Positions 5,313-5,348 of a DNA stretch of 5,348 bases are shown here, one piece after another. Positions within the stretch are counted from its first letter, which is position 1. Each line of letters begins with the position of its first letter. The position numbers and the translations under genes were made by a program. The stretch is taken from assembly GCA_003486645.1 (NCBI GenBank), contig DNGI01000186.1, positions 1 through 5,348 of the forward strand, read 5' to 3'. Under the pieces are notes generated by a model. That model was given only the letters and a program-made list of their open reading frames with translations, was not told where the DNA came from and made no database searches. Source of the DNA: Cyanobacteria bacterium UBA11370 (GTDB taxonomy: Bacteria > Cyanobacteriota > Cyanobacteriia > Cyanobacteriales > Coleofasciculaceae).

Positions 5313-5348
5313 CAAGGGGGACAACGAGGACAAGGGGGACAAGGGGGA
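5313..5348. repeat. 9-nt tandem repeat (CAAGGGGGA), at least 4 units, cut by the window edge
   Basis: Units are CAAGGGGGA (5313-5321), CAACGAGGA (5322-5330), CAAGGGGGA (5331-5339) and CAAGGGGGA (5340-5348). The array runs to the last base, so its true copy number is unknown. The one variant unit differs at two positions. GGGGGACAAG-type arrays are a common intergenic repeat in filamentous cyanobacteria. No coding content is seen. Confidence 0.8.

Noticed and set aside
5170..5348. Cobalamin riboswitch upstream of the B12-dependent reductase
   Set aside because: I see no B12-box-like sequence and the leader is too short for the aptamer. B12 riboswitches more often control the B12-independent alternative.

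Overview
The window looks like chromosomal DNA from a cyanobacterium, probably a filamentous one. The evidence is a HIP1 octamer (GCGATCGC at 5032-5039), short tandem repeats and palindromes of the type common in filamentous cyanobacterial intergenic regions, and two proteins of recognisably cyanobacterial type. Every gene I can support is on the minus strand, so the window reads right to left.

Right to left the layout is as follows. (1) 5170-5348 is the upstream region of a ribonucleotide reductase gene. It holds a 9-nt tandem repeat running off the edge, two NrdR-box-like sites 41 bp apart, and a palindrome that includes the start codon. (2) 1353-5169 is one gene, nrdJ, for a monomeric adenosylcobalamin-dependent (class II) ribonucleoside-triphosphate reductase, broken by two different self-splicing elements. 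A 407-residue intein with an intact-looking LAGLIDADG endonuclease lies at 3127-4347. A 298-nt group I intron with no ORF lies at 2427-2724. Removing both joins exon 1 (...LNPCG) to exon 2 (EIIGSNFHC...) in frame and gives a 765-residue enzyme. The intron cuts between the catalytic NPCG and its Glu, so neither piece is a functional reductase alone. (3) 1108-1352 is a gap with a perfect 15-bp palindrome, a 14-nt imperfect tandem repeat and a possible promoter. (4) 31-1017 is a manganese catalase. (5) 1-30 is a G-rich tract on the minus strand.

The main result is the group I intron, which can be folded by hand. A contiguous internal guide sequence pairs with both exons (P1 and P10), P7 carries the classic bulged A and G-binding pair, and P3, P4, P5, P6, P8 and P9 are all present. 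A conventional gene caller would report two separate truncated reductase genes with a roughly 290-bp gap. Making active enzyme from this locus requires RNA splicing followed by protein splicing. The NrdR-like sites upstream suggest ordinary RNR transcriptional control on top of that. The catalase next door is probably transcribed on its own and has no evident functional link beyond general metabolism.
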